Shown: positions 1 through 10,798, numbered from the stretch's first letter. The stretch is 64,000 bases of DNA from Streptomyces sp. MBT65 (GCF_016612545.1 NZ_JAENRY010000001.1:1-64000); one strand, 5' to 3'. Numbers and translations are program-made. The notes: generated by a model not told the origin, from the letters alone.

Positions 1-828
1 GGGCGAACCGATCGCCCAGGGGACACCCGCATCCTCGGGCCCGGCGGACAACGAGTTGTTCGGGCCCTTGCGGAAGGCCGTCCCGATCGGATGGATCGGC
101 GGCAGATACACCACGTCGAAGCCCATCGCCGCGATCGCGTCGAGTCGCCGCACGGCCGTACGGAACGTGCCGTGCGGGGTCTCGGAGGTGCCTTCGGAGC
201 GGGGGAAGAACTCGTACCAGGCGCCGTAGAGCGCCCGCTCCCGTTCCACCAGCAACGCGCGGGGCTCGGAAACGGTCACCAACTCCCGTAGCGGACAAGC
301 CTCCAGGACCCGCTCCACATCCGGCGTCAGCGCGGCCACGAACCGCGTCCCCACCGGCAGTGTGTCGTCGCGCAGCGTCTCCGCAGCGGCCAGCACCGCG
401 GCGCGGGCCGGTCCCTCGGGCACCCCGGCGGCGGCGCGCGCGTGCAGCTCCGCGCCCTCCTCCAGCATCAGGCCGACGTCGATGCCGGCCGGGATCTTGA
501 CGCGGGCGGCCCGGCGCCAGGTGGCGACGGGATCGCCCCAGGCCTCCACGACGTAGGACCAACGGCCCGGCGCGTCCGGGGTGACCTCGGCGCCCCAGCG
601 ATCGCTGCCGGCGGACAGTTCGCGCATCGGGGTCCACGGGCCGGGGCGGCCGTTCTCGTCGCGGAGAACGACGTTCGCGCCGATCGTGCCGTGGCCCTCG
701 CGGAACACGGTGGCGGTGACCTCGAAGGTCTCGCCGACGACCGCCTTCGCCGGGCGCGCGCCGCCGTCCACGGCCGGGCGCACGTCACGTACCGGAATGC
801 GGCCGATGGCTGCCGGGGTCGCGTTCAT
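1..828 (-). CDS. glgE: Maltosyltransferase GlgE, N-terminal part (runs off the window)
   Basis: GlgE (GH13_3) uses alpha-maltose-1-phosphate to extend alpha-1,4-glucans in the cytoplasm. Only the first 276 residues are present; the rest lies beyond base 1. The start at 828 is ATG with an ideal site (GGAGGTGAG) upstream. Visible is the N-terminal beta-sandwich region (about residues 10-115), then a helical segment and the beginning of the catalytic barrel, with YEFFPRS near residue 208 and the strand motif VVYLPPIHPIG near 245, both typical of GlgE. The neighbouring glgX and SpoIIE-type ATPase gene resemble the second glycogen locus of Streptomyces, so this may be a glgE-II copy. The identification is firm; the paralogue assignment is inference. 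Confidence 0.93.
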   Translation of the reverse strand, partial: MNATPAAIGRIPVRDVRPAVDGGARPAKAVVGETFEVTATVFREGHGTIGANVVLRDENGRPGPWTPMRELSAGSDRWGAEVTPDAPGRWSYVVEAWGDPVATWRRAARVKIPAGIDVGLMLEEGAELHARAAAGVPEGPARAAVLAAAETLRDDTLPVGTRFVAALTPDVERVLEACPLRELVTVSEPRALLVERERALYGAWYEFFPRSEGTSETPHGTFRTAVRRLDAIAAMGFDVVYLPPIHPIGTAFRKGPNNSLSAGPEDAGVPWAIGSP

Positions 829-852
829 GGGTCTCACCTCCGCCGTGTTCGA

Positions 853-873
853 GGCCGGGCTGTTCACCCGGCC
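853..873 (-). terminator. Hairpin after the DUF5133 gene
   Basis: A perfect 7-bp stem (GGCCGGG / CCCGGCC) with a 7-nt loop lies just past the stop of the leftward gene ending at 901 and before glgE. It is short and lacks a U-tract, as is common for Streptomyces terminators. It may attenuate rather than stop transcription into glgE. Confidence 0.4.
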
Positions 874-900
874 GGGGTCCGAGCTGCGCCGGAAGGGGGA

Positions 901-1209
901 CTACCTTCCGGCGGGGGAACGCCGGTCGGCGGCGGCGGTGACGGGCGGCCCGCGGTGCACGACAGCCGTCGTACGGGGGCGTCCGTTCTGCTCCTGGAGG
1001 TACGAGCCCGCGCTACTGCGCAGATAGCGTTCGGCGGCTTCCGCGGCCTCGCGCGCGCAGCGCTTCCCCATCAGCACGCACAAGGTGTAGCCCGAGTCCT
1101 CGAAGGTGGCCCGCACCGTCCGGTCGTCCGGCGACGCGAGCATCACGCGTTCCCACGCCCGATAGCGCCGCAGTTGGCGGGCGACTTCGGCTTTGGCGGG
1201 TAGCAGCAT
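901..1209 (-). CDS. DUF5133-family small protein
   Basis: A 102-residue protein of a family found in Streptomyces and relatives with no known function. The start at ATG 1209 is preferred over an upstream ATG at 1311 because GGAAGGTG sits about 8 nt before it and the residues before MLLPAKAEV look random. The family core runs from residue 1 to about 68 (MLLPAKAEVARQLRRYRAWE, then a Cys-containing TLCVLMGKRCAREA segment); the last 30 residues are low-complexity and rich in Arg and Pro. No signal peptide or membrane segment is seen. It lies upstream of glgE in the same direction, but the hairpin between them makes a single operon uncertain. Confidence 0.75.
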   Translation of the reverse strand: MLLPAKAEVARQLRRYRAWERVMLASPDDRTVRATFEDSGYTLCVLMGKRCAREAAEAAERYLRSSAGSYLQEQNGRPRTTAVVHRGPPVTAAADRRSPAGR

Positions 1210-1507
1210 GGCGCTGTTCACCTTCCGCCTCGGCGGACCGCGTTTCCCGACCGTCGGGTGGCGGCCGTGCGCGGAGCGGCATGGCTCCGGCACGGCAGTC
1301 GAGGCTTTCACTCATGGTGCACAGATGATGACCAAGCGTCTTGTTGGATCTTCAACTACCCCGCCCGTCGCTCGTGTTGCACGAATGGCCTAGCGCTCGC
1401 ACGCTGGAGCTGACTCAGAAGCGATCATTGCTCACGCTTCGTGTTCGGGGCCCCGGCCCCGCAGGGCGAGGGGAAGCGTGAGCTTCGCCGGTAGGGAGCC
1501 AACGACG

Positions 1508-2007
1508 ATGAAGACCGCAGTGCCCTGCTACTACCACCTCGATGTGGACGTCACTCCGGACCGGGTCGGGCAGGTCGGGCGCATCCTGGCCGCCCACCTC
1601 CGGCTCTGGGACCTGGAGATCCTCGTGGAGCCCGTCCGCCGCGGCGCCGAGCTGCTGCTGCGGGCCATCGACGAGCACGCCACGGACAAGCACACGTCGA
1701 TAGAGCTGTGGTGGAACGGCCAGCACCTGATCACCGCCATCGGTGACAACGACCGCGATCTGCGCCCGGACCAGGACCTGCGCGCCTGCCTCGCCCGGAT
1801 CGCCGCGATGAGCGACGGCTGGGGCTGCTGCGCCACCGACGCCGGAAGCAAGATCATCTGGTTCTCCCAGCGCGCCCGCAGCGGCGAACGCGTCCCGCGT
1901 GTCCCGAGGACGCCCGCACCGCGCCTGCGGGAGACGCTCCAGCTCCCCCGCGAGGTGCCTGCCGCCCTGCCGGCCCGTCCGAGACCCGGCCTCCTGGAGG
2001 ACGCCCG

Positions 2008-2011
<4 letters not shown>
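1508..2011 (+). CDS. SpoIIE-type ATPase-domain regulator (anti-sigma-factor-like)
   Basis: A 167-residue protein that looks like the HATPase_c_2 (RsbW-like) fold of Streptomyces anti-sigma and regulatory kinases. RAIDEHATDKHT (about residues 53-64) occupies the N-box position, and GDNDRDLRPDQDL (about 80-92) resembles a G1 box. Both are degenerate relative to active kinases, so ATP binding is uncertain. A Pro/Arg-rich tail follows residue 125. ATG 1508 is chosen over GTG 1478 because the conserved sequence begins MKTAVPCYYHLDVDVT. The stop overlaps the glgX start (GTGA), so the two are translationally coupled. Proteins of this type recur next to glgE/pep/glgX loci in Streptomyces; the partner is unknown. 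Confidence 0.65.
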
Positions 2012-4143
<2,132 letters not shown>

Positions 4144-4278
4144 GGGGGCAGGCGGCCGGGCCGCGTCCGCGAAGTCCCGCCCCCCAGAGGGGGTACCCCC
4201 AGCCCCGCCGTGCCCGGCACGGCACGCTCCTCCGTGGGAGGTGACCCCACTCGCCGCACCGGGCGAAAGCCCAAGTGA

Positions 4279-4350
4279 GTCCGGTGCGGGGGCTTCCGCC
4301 CGGCGCTCCTCCAGCCTTCGGCCGGGAGGCCCCCGGAGCACGCACCGGAC
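4279..4350. terminator. Bidirectional terminator between glgX and the VOC gene
   Basis: Outer arms GTCCGGTGCG (4279-4288) and CGCACCGGAC (4341-4350) are perfectly complementary, and the interior also folds (GCCCGGC against GCCGGG around GCCTTCG). The element lies between two convergent genes ending at 4143 and 4378. Confidence 0.55.
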
Positions 4351-4377
4351 GCCGCGGGGCCCGCCCATGGCTGAGCG

Positions 4378-5181
4378 TCAGGCGGCGTCGCGCGAGGTCA
4401 CCGTGAACCGGGCGCCGTCCGGGTCGCGCAGCACGGCCTCGTGGGCGTTCTCCCGCAGGATGCTCCCGCCGTACGCCTCCGTGGCCCGGGCGCAGGACCG
4501 GATGTCCGAGACCGCGAAGTGGACCTGCCAGTGCGGCCGGACGGTCGGGTCCGGGGCCGCCTCCAGCGCGCCCGAATCGATCCGCGCCACGACGTTGCCG
4601 CCGCTGCGCAGGACCACCTCGCCGCCCTCGTAGCGGACCTCGCAGCTGGCCGGGTCCGCCGACTCCCAGTCGAGGACCTCGCCGTAGAAGATCGCCGCGT
4701 CGAAGGCGTCGCGGGTGTGCAGGCGGACGAAGGCCGGGGCCGAGCGGCGCCAGGTCTCCCAGCCGCCCATGAGGTCGCCCTCCCAGATGCCGAAGGTCGC
4801 GCCGTCCCGGTCGGCGAGCAGGGCCGCGCGGCCGGGCGGGAAGGAGAGCGGTCCCACGGCGACCGTGGCGCCGCGCTCACGGACCCGGGCCGCGGTCACA
4901 TCCGCGTCGGGCACCGCGAAGTACGGCGTCCAGGCCACCGCGACCTGCCACATGGAGGCCACCGCGGCCAGACCGGCCACCGGAACGTCGTTCGCCGTGG
5001 CGATCCGGAAGCGGTCACCCAGGCGGGCGGAACGCCACTTCCAGCCGAACACGGCCTCGTAGAACGCCTCGGTGGTCTCCACGTCGCGGCTCGTGAGACT
5101 GACCCAGCAGGGGGCGCCGAACACCGTACGGGTGGAGACGGAATCCGGTTGTCCGAAGGGCGGTTTCCTGTCGTGGTTCAT
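4378..5181 (-). CDS. Two-domain VOC (glyoxalase/bleomycin-resistance fold) protein
   Basis: A 267-residue cytosolic protein with two VOC domains, about residues 20-135 and 145-262. The first begins VFGAPCWVSLTSRDVETTEA, the second PAFVRLHTRDAFDAAIFYGE. The usual His/His/Glu metal triad is not complete in either half, so metal catalysis is doubtful; many such proteins bind small ligands or drugs. It is transcribed away from the MarR/ABC exporter operon across a 143-bp gap that holds the MarR-type palindrome. A role in sensing or sequestering the exported compound is plausible but unproven. Confidence 0.8.
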   Translation of the reverse strand: MNHDRKPPFGQPDSVSTRTVFGAPCWVSLTSRDVETTEAFYEAVFGWKWRSARLGDRFRIATANDVPVAGLAAVASMWQVAVAWTPYFAVPDADVTAARVRERGATVAVGPLSFPPGRAALLADRDGATFGIWEGDLMGGWETWRRSAPAFVRLHTRDAFDAAIFYGEVLDWESADPASCEVRYEGGEVVLRSGGNVVARIDSGALEAAPDPTVRPHWQVHFAVSDIRSCARATEAYGGSILRENAHEAVLRDPDGARFTVTSRDAA

Positions 5182-5294
5182 GGCAGTCGCGTTTCCGATC
5201 TCGTGGACCGGCGGCCACCGGTCTCCACCAGTGTCCGACCGGAACCGGTCCGACGGCCTGCCGAGCGGGTGTCTTGACCATCCTTTTGGGTTAG

Positions 5295-5315
5295 TTACCT
5301 CTGCTAAAGAGGTAA
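5295..5315. promoter_or_regulatory. MarR-type operator palindrome
   Basis: Perfect 7-7-7 inverted repeat TTACCTC-N7-GAGGTAA ending 9 nt before the GTG start of the MarR gene. Position and symmetry are typical of an autoregulatory operator controlling the MarR/ABC operon and possibly the divergent VOC gene. Confidence 0.7.
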
Positions 5316-5324
5316 TCTCCAGAT

Positions 5325-5780
5325 GTGGAGACGGAGAAGTTCCCGGAAGAGCTGGCCGACGCGCTAGTCGGTGTCCAGCGGCTGATCCGCAGGCGATTGC
5401 GCAGCGAGATGACCCTGCCGCGACTGCGCGGCGCCGAGGTGGAGCTGCTGCGCCTGGTCGAGGTCCGGCCGGGCATCGGTATCTCGGAGGCGGCCAAGGA
5501 GCTGTTCCTCGCGAGCAACTCGGTGTCGACGCTCGTCAACCAGCTCGCCCGGGACGGCTTCCTGATCCGCGAGACGGACCCCGCCGACCGGCGCGCCGCC
5601 CGCCTCCAGCTCACCGAGGCGGCCAAGACCCGCCTCGGCGACTGGCACGCACGGCGCGCGGCCCTCGTACGAGGACAGGTCGACCGTCTCGACCAGGCGG
5701 ACCGGGACGCGCTGCGCGCAGCGATCCCGGCCCTGCACCGGCTGGCCGTCAATCTGCACGAGGAGGCCGAGGACTCATGA
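5325..5780 (+). CDS. MarR-family regulator of the ABC exporter operon
   Basis: A 151-residue winged-helix regulator. The helix-turn-helix is around residues 47-68 (ISEAAKELFLASNSVSTLVN), followed by the wing and the conserved DPADRRAARLQLTEAA segment. It starts with GTG immediately after the palindrome, with no strong ribosome site, so a short leader is likely. Its stop overlaps the ATG of the ABC ATPase gene (ATGA), which indicates one transcript with MarR repressing its own exporter. The inducer is probably the exported drug; its identity is unknown. Confidence 0.88.
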   Translation: METEKFPEELADALVGVQRLIRRRLRSEMTLPRLRGAEVELLRLVEVRPGIGISEAAKELFLASNSVSTLVNQLARDGFLIRETDPADRRAARLQLTEAAKTRLGDWHARRAALVRGQVDRLDQADRDALRAAIPALHRLAVNLHEEAEDS

Positions 5781-6655
5781 AGCCGTCCGTCGACGCTGAC
5801 ACCGACACCGCCACCGAGCGGTCCGCAGCCGTCAGCTGCACCCGGCTCGCCTACTCCTTCGGCGAGACCACCGCGGTGGACGGGCTCGACCTGTCCGTGG
5901 GGGAGGGCGAGGTCTTCGGCCTGCTCGGCCCCAACGGCGCCGGGAAGACCACGGCCATCCGCTGTATCACCACCCTCCTGCCGGTCCCGGCGGGCATGGT
6001 CCACGTCTTCGGCCACGACACGGCCAAGGAGCAGATGTCCGTGCGCCGCATGCTCGGCTACGTCCCGCAGCAGCTGTCCGCGGACAGCGGCCTCACCGGC
6101 CGCGAGAACGTCGCTCTCTTCGCCCGCGTCTTCGACGTACCGCGCAGAGAACGTGCCGCCCGCGTCGCCCAGGCGCTCCGGGCCGTCGACCTCACGGACG
6201 CCGCCGACCGGCTGGCCAACACCTACTCCGGCGGCATGGTCCGCCGCCTCGAACTCGCACAGGCCCTGGTCAGCGCGCCCCGCCTGCTCATCCTCGACGA
6301 ACCCACCATCGGCCTCGACCCGATCGCCCGCACCAGCGTGTGGGAGCACATCAACGCCGTGCGCGAGGCCACCGGCATGACCGTCCTGGTCACCACCCAC
6401 TACATGGACGAGGCCGACCAGTACTGCGACCGCGTCGGCCTGATGCACCGCGGCCGCATCCGGGCCCTGGGCACCCCGGACCAGCTCCGCGAGGGCCTCG
6501 GCGAACGCCGCCGCGCCGCCGGAGCGCCCGCCACCGATCCGCTGCCCACCCTTGAGGACGTCTTCCGGGACATCGCCGGCAGCGGTCTCGAAGACCAGTC
6601 AGGAGGTTTCCGCGATGTCCGAAGCACCCGCCGCACCGCGAACCGCGTCGGCTGA
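5777..6655 (+). CDS. DrrA-type ABC exporter ATPase
   Basis: A 292-residue nucleotide-binding subunit of a drug-export ABC transporter. Walker A is GPNGAGKTT (about residues 52-60), the Q-loop is YVPQQ, the signature TYSGGMVRRLELAQ, Walker B LLILDEPTIGLDP, and the switch His lies in VLVTTHYMDEAD. The C-terminal extension after residue 240 matches the DrrA/CcmA subfamily. The start is the ATGA overlap with the MarR stop. The last 41 nt overlap the permease gene in another frame, which suggests tight stoichiometric coupling. Confidence 0.92.
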   Translation: MKPSVDADTDTATERSAAVSCTRLAYSFGETTAVDGLDLSVGEGEVFGLLGPNGAGKTTAIRCITTLLPVPAGMVHVFGHDTAKEQMSVRRMLGYVPQQLSADSGLTGRENVALFARVFDVPRRERAARVAQALRAVDLTDAADRLANTYSGGMVRRLELAQALVSAPRLLILDEPTIGLDPIARTSVWEHINAVREATGMTVLVTTHYMDEADQYCDRVGLMHRGRIRALGTPDQLREGLGERRRAAGAPATDPLPTLEDVFRDIAGSGLEDQSGGFRDVRSTRRTANRVG

Positions 6656-7475
6656 CCCCGCCCCCGAGTACGACCTGAACCTGCTGCTCATCCCGCCCCA
6701 ACCCCGGGCCGGCTGGCGCCTGTTGCCCGCCCGCGTCATCGCGATGTGCGCGGTCGAACTCCAGAAACTCCGCCACGACCGCACCGAGTTGTACACCCGG
6801 GCCGTCCAACCGGCGCTCTGGCTCCTGATCTTCGGCCAGACCTTCACCCGCATCAAGGCGATCCCGACCGGCGGCATCCCCTACATCGACTACCTCGCGC
6901 CGGGCATCATCGCCCAGTCCGCGATGTTCATCGCCATCTTCTACGGCATCCAGATCATCTGGGAACGCGACGCCGGCATCCTCAACAAGCTCCTCGTCAC
7001 CCCCACCCCGCGCTCGGCGCTGATCACCGGCAAGGCCTTCGCTGCCGGTGTGAAGTCGCTGATCCAGGCCGTCGTCGTGGTCGTCATCGCCGCGATCCTC
7101 GGAGTCGCGCTCACCTGGAACCCGCTGAAGCTGATCGGTGTCGGGGCGATCGTGATCCTCGGCTCGGCCTTCTTCTCCTGCCTCTCGATGACCATCGCCG
7201 GCATCGTGCTCAGCAGGGACCGGTTGATGGGTTTCGGACAGGCGATCACCATGCCGCTGTTCTTCGGCTCCAACGCTCTCTACCCCGTGGCGATCATGCC
7301 CGGCTGGCTGCAGGCGGTGAGCAAGGCGAACCCGCTGAGCTACGAAGTCGACGCCCTGCGCGGGCTGCTGCTCGGCACCCCGTCCCATGTCGGCACCGAC
7401 TTCGCCGTCCTGCTGGTGGCCGCCGCACTGGGCATCGCGGCCGCCTCCTCCCTGCTCGGACGGCTGGCCCGCTGA
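6615..7475 (+). CDS. DrrB-type ABC exporter permease (ABC-2 family)
   Basis: A 286-residue membrane protein with about six predicted segments; the first begins near residue 55 (ALWLLIFGQTF) and the last is near 265 (FAVLLVAAALGIAAASSLLG). The ABC-2 signature region RDAGILNKLLVTPTPRSALI lies in the cytoplasmic loop. ATG 6615 is chosen because AGGAGG lies 8 nt upstream, which places the start 41 nt inside the ATPase gene. The permease and ATPase probably form a heterotetrameric pump for a lipophilic compound, under MarR control. Confidence 0.92.
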   Translation: MSEAPAAPRTASADPAPEYDLNLLLIPPQPRAGWRLLPARVIAMCAVELQKLRHDRTELYTRAVQPALWLLIFGQTFTRIKAIPTGGIPYIDYLAPGIIAQSAMFIAIFYGIQIIWERDAGILNKLLVTPTPRSALITGKAFAAGVKSLIQAVVVVVIAAILGVALTWNPLKLIGVGAIVILGSAFFSCLSMTIAGIVLSRDRLMGFGQAITMPLFFGSNALYPVAIMPGWLQAVSKANPLSYEVDALRGLLLGTPSHVGTDFAVLLVAAALGIAAASSLLGRLAR

Positions 7476-7540
7476 TCTTGCCGGGGACGTGATGTGCGGC
7501 ACGCCCCCGGCCGGGATGCGACGGCCGGAAAGCGGATTCT

Positions 7541-7571
7541 CGCTGCGCAGCGCTTGATCAGTGATCAAGCG
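7541..7571. promoter_or_regulatory. Nested perfect palindromes before the 7665 gene
   Basis: CGCTTGATCA-G-TGATCAAGCG (7551-7571) is a perfect 10-1-10 palindrome. It overlaps a second perfect palindrome, CGCTGCGCAGCG (7541-7552). It lies 35 bp upstream of the TTGACA element and could be an operator or the terminator of the exporter operon. Confidence 0.45.
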
Positions 7572-7605
7572 GGCGAAAACGCTGGCCACAGCGCATTCCG
7601 CTCAT

Positions 7606-7635
7606 TTGACAGTGCGCTGAGCACACAGATAGGAA
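7606..7635 (+). promoter_or_regulatory. Sigma-70-like promoter for the 7665 gene
   Basis: TTGACA at 7606-7611 is followed 18 nt later by TAGGAA (7630-7635), or 16 nt later by GATAGG. Either predicts a start about 25 nt before the GTG at 7665. Confidence 0.45.
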
Positions 7636-7664
7636 GCAGCTCTCTGAGGTCGAGAGGGTGCATT

Positions 7665-8180
7665 GTGTACGAGCCGAACGTGGTCGGGGACTGGCAGGAG
7701 TACGACGAACATGCCGGTCTGCGTGTCCGCGTCCACAGCCTGGCCGCCGCCGAGCCGCCACGCGGACGCGACGACGCCGCCGAAGGGCTGACGTACTTCA
7801 CTCTCCGTGTCACCGTCGAGAACCGCGGCGCGCGGCACTACGGCATCCACCTGGAGGACGGCCAGATCGACGTCAGGCTCGGCCCGGACGGGGAGAGCGC
7901 CTTCATCGACTGGCGCAGCTCGCAGTTCATCGAGGGCTTCGACGTCTATCCGCTGCGCCGCGCCACCGCCGTCGTGTACGCGGCCGGCGCGGAGGCCGCC
8001 CTGAAGCAGGTGGACGTACAGGTCCAGCTGCGGGTGGAGGAGGAGTGGACCGAACGGCGCCTGTGGGCGGGCGGCATCGGTCTGTGCGAGGAGGCCGTCG
8101 CGGCCGGTGCCGGGCGGGACGGCCTGGCGCACCAGGTCAGTAACTTCCTCCGGGACCAGGCGGAACCCGGCACCCCCTGA
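7665..8180 (+). CDS. Conserved hypothetical beta-rich protein
   Basis: I do not recognise this 171-residue protein. GTG 7665 is chosen because the open frame upstream is not protein-like and GAGAGGG lies 7-10 nt before it. The first two-thirds (residues 1-120) alternate short hydrophobic strands (LTYFTLRVTVENRG, RATAVVYAAG, VDVQVQLRVEEEW), like an immunoglobulin-type beta sandwich; the C-terminus is helical. There is no signal peptide or membrane segment. It stands alone between the ABC exporter and convergent hemC, with its own probable promoter. Confidence 0.6.
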   Translation: MYEPNVVGDWQEYDEHAGLRVRVHSLAAAEPPRGRDDAAEGLTYFTLRVTVENRGARHYGIHLEDGQIDVRLGPDGESAFIDWRSSQFIEGFDVYPLRRATAVVYAAGAEAALKQVDVQVQLRVEEEWTERRLWAGGIGLCEEAVAAGAGRDGLAHQVSNFLRDQAEPGTP

Positions 8181-8221
8181 GACCCGCCGGTCCGAGACCT
8201 CGCTGGTCCGAGACCCTTCGG

Positions 8222-9157
8222 TCAGTGCGGGATGCCGTCGATGATCTCCCGGGCACCCTGCCGCAGCAGTGCCACCGCCACCGAGGTGCCGAGCGTCGCC
8301 GGGTCAAGCCGCCCCGCCCACTCGTGGGCATTGAGCCGGGTCTTGCCGTCCGGGGTGAACACACAGGCGCGCAGCGACAGTTCACCGCTCCGGTCCACCT
8401 GCGCGTACCCGGAGATCGGGCTGTTGCAGTGCCCCTGGAGGACGTGCAGGAACATGCGCTCCGCGGTCGCCTCGCGATGCGTCTCCGGGTGACCGAGCCC
8501 GCTGACTGTGTCGATGACGTCGGTGTCGCCCTCGCGGCACTGCAGGGCGAGGATGCCCGCGCCGATCGGCGGCATCATCACCTCGGGGGACAGCACCTCG
8601 CTGATCACGTCGCGGCGGTCGATGCGCTCCAGCCCGGACATCGCGACCAGCAGCGCGTCGGCCTCACCCGCCGCGAGCTTCTCCAGCCGCCGGTTGACGT
8701 TCCCGCGGAACGGCACGCACTGCAACTCCGGGTGCGTGGCGGCGAGTTGAGCGACCCGCCGGACCGACGAGGTGCCGATCCGGGTACCGGCAGGCAACTC
8801 GTCGAGGGTCAGCCCACCGGGGTGGACCAGGGCATCACGGATGTCGTCCCGCTTCAGGAACGCGGCGAACGTCGTACCGGCCGGCAGCGGCCGGTCGGCG
8901 GGCACGTCCTTCACGCAGTGCACCGCGAGATCCGCCACACCGGCGAGCAGAGCGGCGTCCACCTCCTTGGTGAACGCCCCCTTGCCCTCGACCAGGGCCA
9001 GATCGCCCATCCACTTGTCACCGGTCGTCTTGACCGGCACGACCTCGGTGCGCACCTGCGGATGGAGGACGGCCAACTCGGCGCGAACACGCTCCACTTG
9101 GGCCAGCGCCATGGGCGAGTCACGGGAGACGATTCGGATCAGTTCGGGCACGGACAT
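8222..9157 (-). CDS. hemC: Hydroxymethylbilane synthase (porphobilinogen deaminase) HemC
   Basis: A 311-residue enzyme joining four porphobilinogen units into hydroxymethylbilane. The dipyrromethane-cofactor Cys is Cys244 in [11 protein letters not shown]. Substrate-contact motifs are present: [30 protein letters not shown] and FRGNVNRRL. The N-terminus reads [18 protein letters not shown], a variant of the usual GTRxSPLALAQ. No other heme genes adjoin it; upstream and downstream genes are unrelated. It may therefore be a second hemC paralogue or belong to a specialised tetrapyrrole need. The ATG start at 9157 fits family length. Confidence 0.9.
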   Translation of the reverse strand: MSVPELIRIVSRDSPMALAQVERVRAELAVLHPQVRTEVVPVKTTGDKWMGDLALVEGKGAFTKEVDAALLAGVADLAVHCVKDVPADRPLPAGTTFAAFLKRDDIRDALVHPGGLTLDELPAGTRIGTSSVRRVAQLAATHPELQCVPFRGNVNRRLEKLAAGEADALLVAMSGLERIDRRDVISEVLSPEVMMPPIGAGILALQCREGDTDVIDTVSGLGHPETHREATAERMFLHVLQGHCNSPISGYAQVDRSGELSLRACVFTPDGKTRLNAHEWAGRLDPATLGTSVAVALLRQGAREIIDGIPH

Positions 9158-9229
9158 GCGGACACGATAGACCGTCCGGCACCCCGCCGTGGACCGGACC
9201 CCGACACCGGGCGCCGGTGACGCACGGGT

Positions 9230-10798
9230 TCAGGCCGCGTCGGTGAGCTCCAGGTGCAGGGTGTGACGACCGGTCCCGTCCGCGGGTAGGACCGGTTCCC
9301 CCGGCTTGCCGTCGACCGTGCACGACCGCACCCGGCTCCCGCCGCCGCTCAGGGTCACGTCGAGCGTCATGCTCCGGTACGGCAGCCCGCGCAGGCTCAC
9401 CGGCCCCCAGGTCGACGGCAGGCACGGGCGCAGCCGTAGTGAGTCGTCCGTGAACGTCAGTCCGAACAGGCCGTCGTGGATCAGCCGCAGATACGCCGTC
9501 GCCGACCAGGTCTGGTCGGGCTGCGACACGAAGTGGTGAGCGTGGCCGCCGGCGCCGCCCTGCCAGCCGCCGTCGACGGCGCCGGTCACGGAGTTGTACA
9601 GCTCGTAGAAGCCGCCGCTCGCGGTCACCAGACCGGCGAGGGTGTCCACGGCCAGCGCGAACGGCTCGGTGCGGCCCGCGACGGCGGCGGCCTGGCCGTA
9701 CAGCCCGTGGACCATCGGCCAGACCATCACGTTGTGCCGTCCCGGACGCCGGTCGTCGAAGCGCGGGAAGTGCGGCCAGACGTTGACGATGCCGTACGGC
9801 TGCCAGTGCGTGGAGTCGAGGAGCTGTCCGGCGCGGCGGGCGTCGGCGACCCCGAGGAGGACGGCGAGGGCCAGTCCCGCGCCCTCCTGGGAGGTGTCGA
9901 GGTGTCCTGCAAGGGGGCCCTCACCGTGGACGAGGTAGCCGTAGGTGCCGGCGTCCGCGCGCCACAGGTGCTGGTCGATCGCCGTGCGCAGGCGCTTCGC
10001 GTCCGAGCGGAACGAGGCTGCCTGTACGGGGTGGCCGAGGGCCTCGGACATGGCCGCGAGGGCGATATGGGCGCCGTAGTAGAGGCAGTTGGTCGACAGG
10101 CACATCAGCTTGTCGGCGTGCGGGTGGTCCAGGACGAAGGACGAGTGGACGGATGTCGAGGCGGGCGGGCTCGGGTAGCCGGAGATGCCGTCGTTCATGA
10201 AGCCCGGGCCCTCGAAGAGGCCGAACGACTGGTTGAAGTGCTGCGCGCGGCGGGCCGCGAGGGTGCGCGCGGACGTGTCGTGGGCGCGGGTGAGGAAGTC
10301 CCCGTCGCCGGTGACCAGGTAGTGGTGGTGCGCGGCCAGGACCCACACGATCTGGTCCCACCACTGGTTGTCCTGCTGGACGACGAACCCGTCCCGGACG
10401 CGGTCGACCACGGACCACAGGGTGTTGCGGCCGACCCCCGGCGCCAGCAGGCTGACCCCGCTCCACGCGTTGACGGCCGCGTCCCGGGTCCAGCGCTGCG
10501 GCGCGGGATAGCCGCCACCGGCCCGGACGACCGTGCCGGGCGGGTAGGAGAGCAGGCCCGCCTTGTCGTACACCGCGCGGTCGGCGCCGATGGTGTTGGC
10601 GCCGGACACGGAGCGGAGCGCGGACGCGTACAGGGCACCGATCCGGCGTTGGGCGGCCGGGTCGTCGAAGGCGAGGGTGGGCATGGTGTACCCGTTCCCG
10701 GGCGCCGGGCCCTGCGCACCCGCGGGGATGGCCGTCGCCCCGGCGATTCCCAGGGCGATGAGCAGTGCCCTGCGCGAGATCCCGCGTTCAGCTGCCAC
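9230..10798 (-). CDS. Secreted six-hairpin glycosidase-like protein
   Basis: A 522-residue protein with an N-terminal Tat-like signal (ISRRALLIALG, cleavage probably after AIPAGAQG near residue 28). The mature part resembles the (alpha/alpha)6 six-hairpin glycosidase superfamily seen in MGH1-type, GH63 and rhamnosidase enzymes: QDNQWWDQIVWVLAAHHHYL, DKLMCLSTNCLYYGAHIALA, YELYNSVTGAVDGGWQ and WSATAYLRLIHDGLFGL. A C-terminal beta domain follows (about 420-522). GTG 10798 is chosen because GAGAGGACGG lies just upstream. The substrate cannot be read from the sequence. It is leftward and may be co-transcribed with the NPP1 gene 77 nt upstream. Confidence 0.78.
   Translation of the reverse strand: MAAERGISRRALLIALGIAGATAIPAGAQGPAPGNGYTMPTLAFDDPAAQRRIGALYASALRSVSGANTIGADRAVYDKAGLLSYPPGTVVRAGGGYPAPQRWTRDAAVNAWSGVSLLAPGVGRNTLWSVVDRVRDGFVVQQDNQWWDQIVWVLAAHHHYLVTGDGDFLTRAHDTSARTLAARRAQHFNQSFGLFEGPGFMNDGISGYPSPPASTSVHSSFVLDHPHADKLMCLSTNCLYYGAHIALAAMSEALGHPVQAASFRSDAKRLRTAIDQHLWRADAGTYGYLVHGEGPLAGHLDTSQEGAGLALAVLLGVADARRAGQLLDSTHWQPYGIVNVWPHFPRFDDRRPGRHNVMVWPMVHGLYGQAAAVAGRTEPFALAVDTLAGLVTASGGFYELYNSVTGAVDGGWQGGAGGHAHHFVSQPDQTWSATAYLRLIHDGLFGLTFTDDSLRLRPCLPSTWGPVSLRGLPYRSMTLDVTLSGGGSRVRSCTVDGKPGEPVLPADGTGRHTLHLELTDAA

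Noticed and set aside
8189..8215. GGTCCGAGACC direct repeat between the 7665 gene and hemC
   Set aside because: Only two 11-nt copies in a 41-nt convergent gap; could be a weak terminator element but forms no clear stem.
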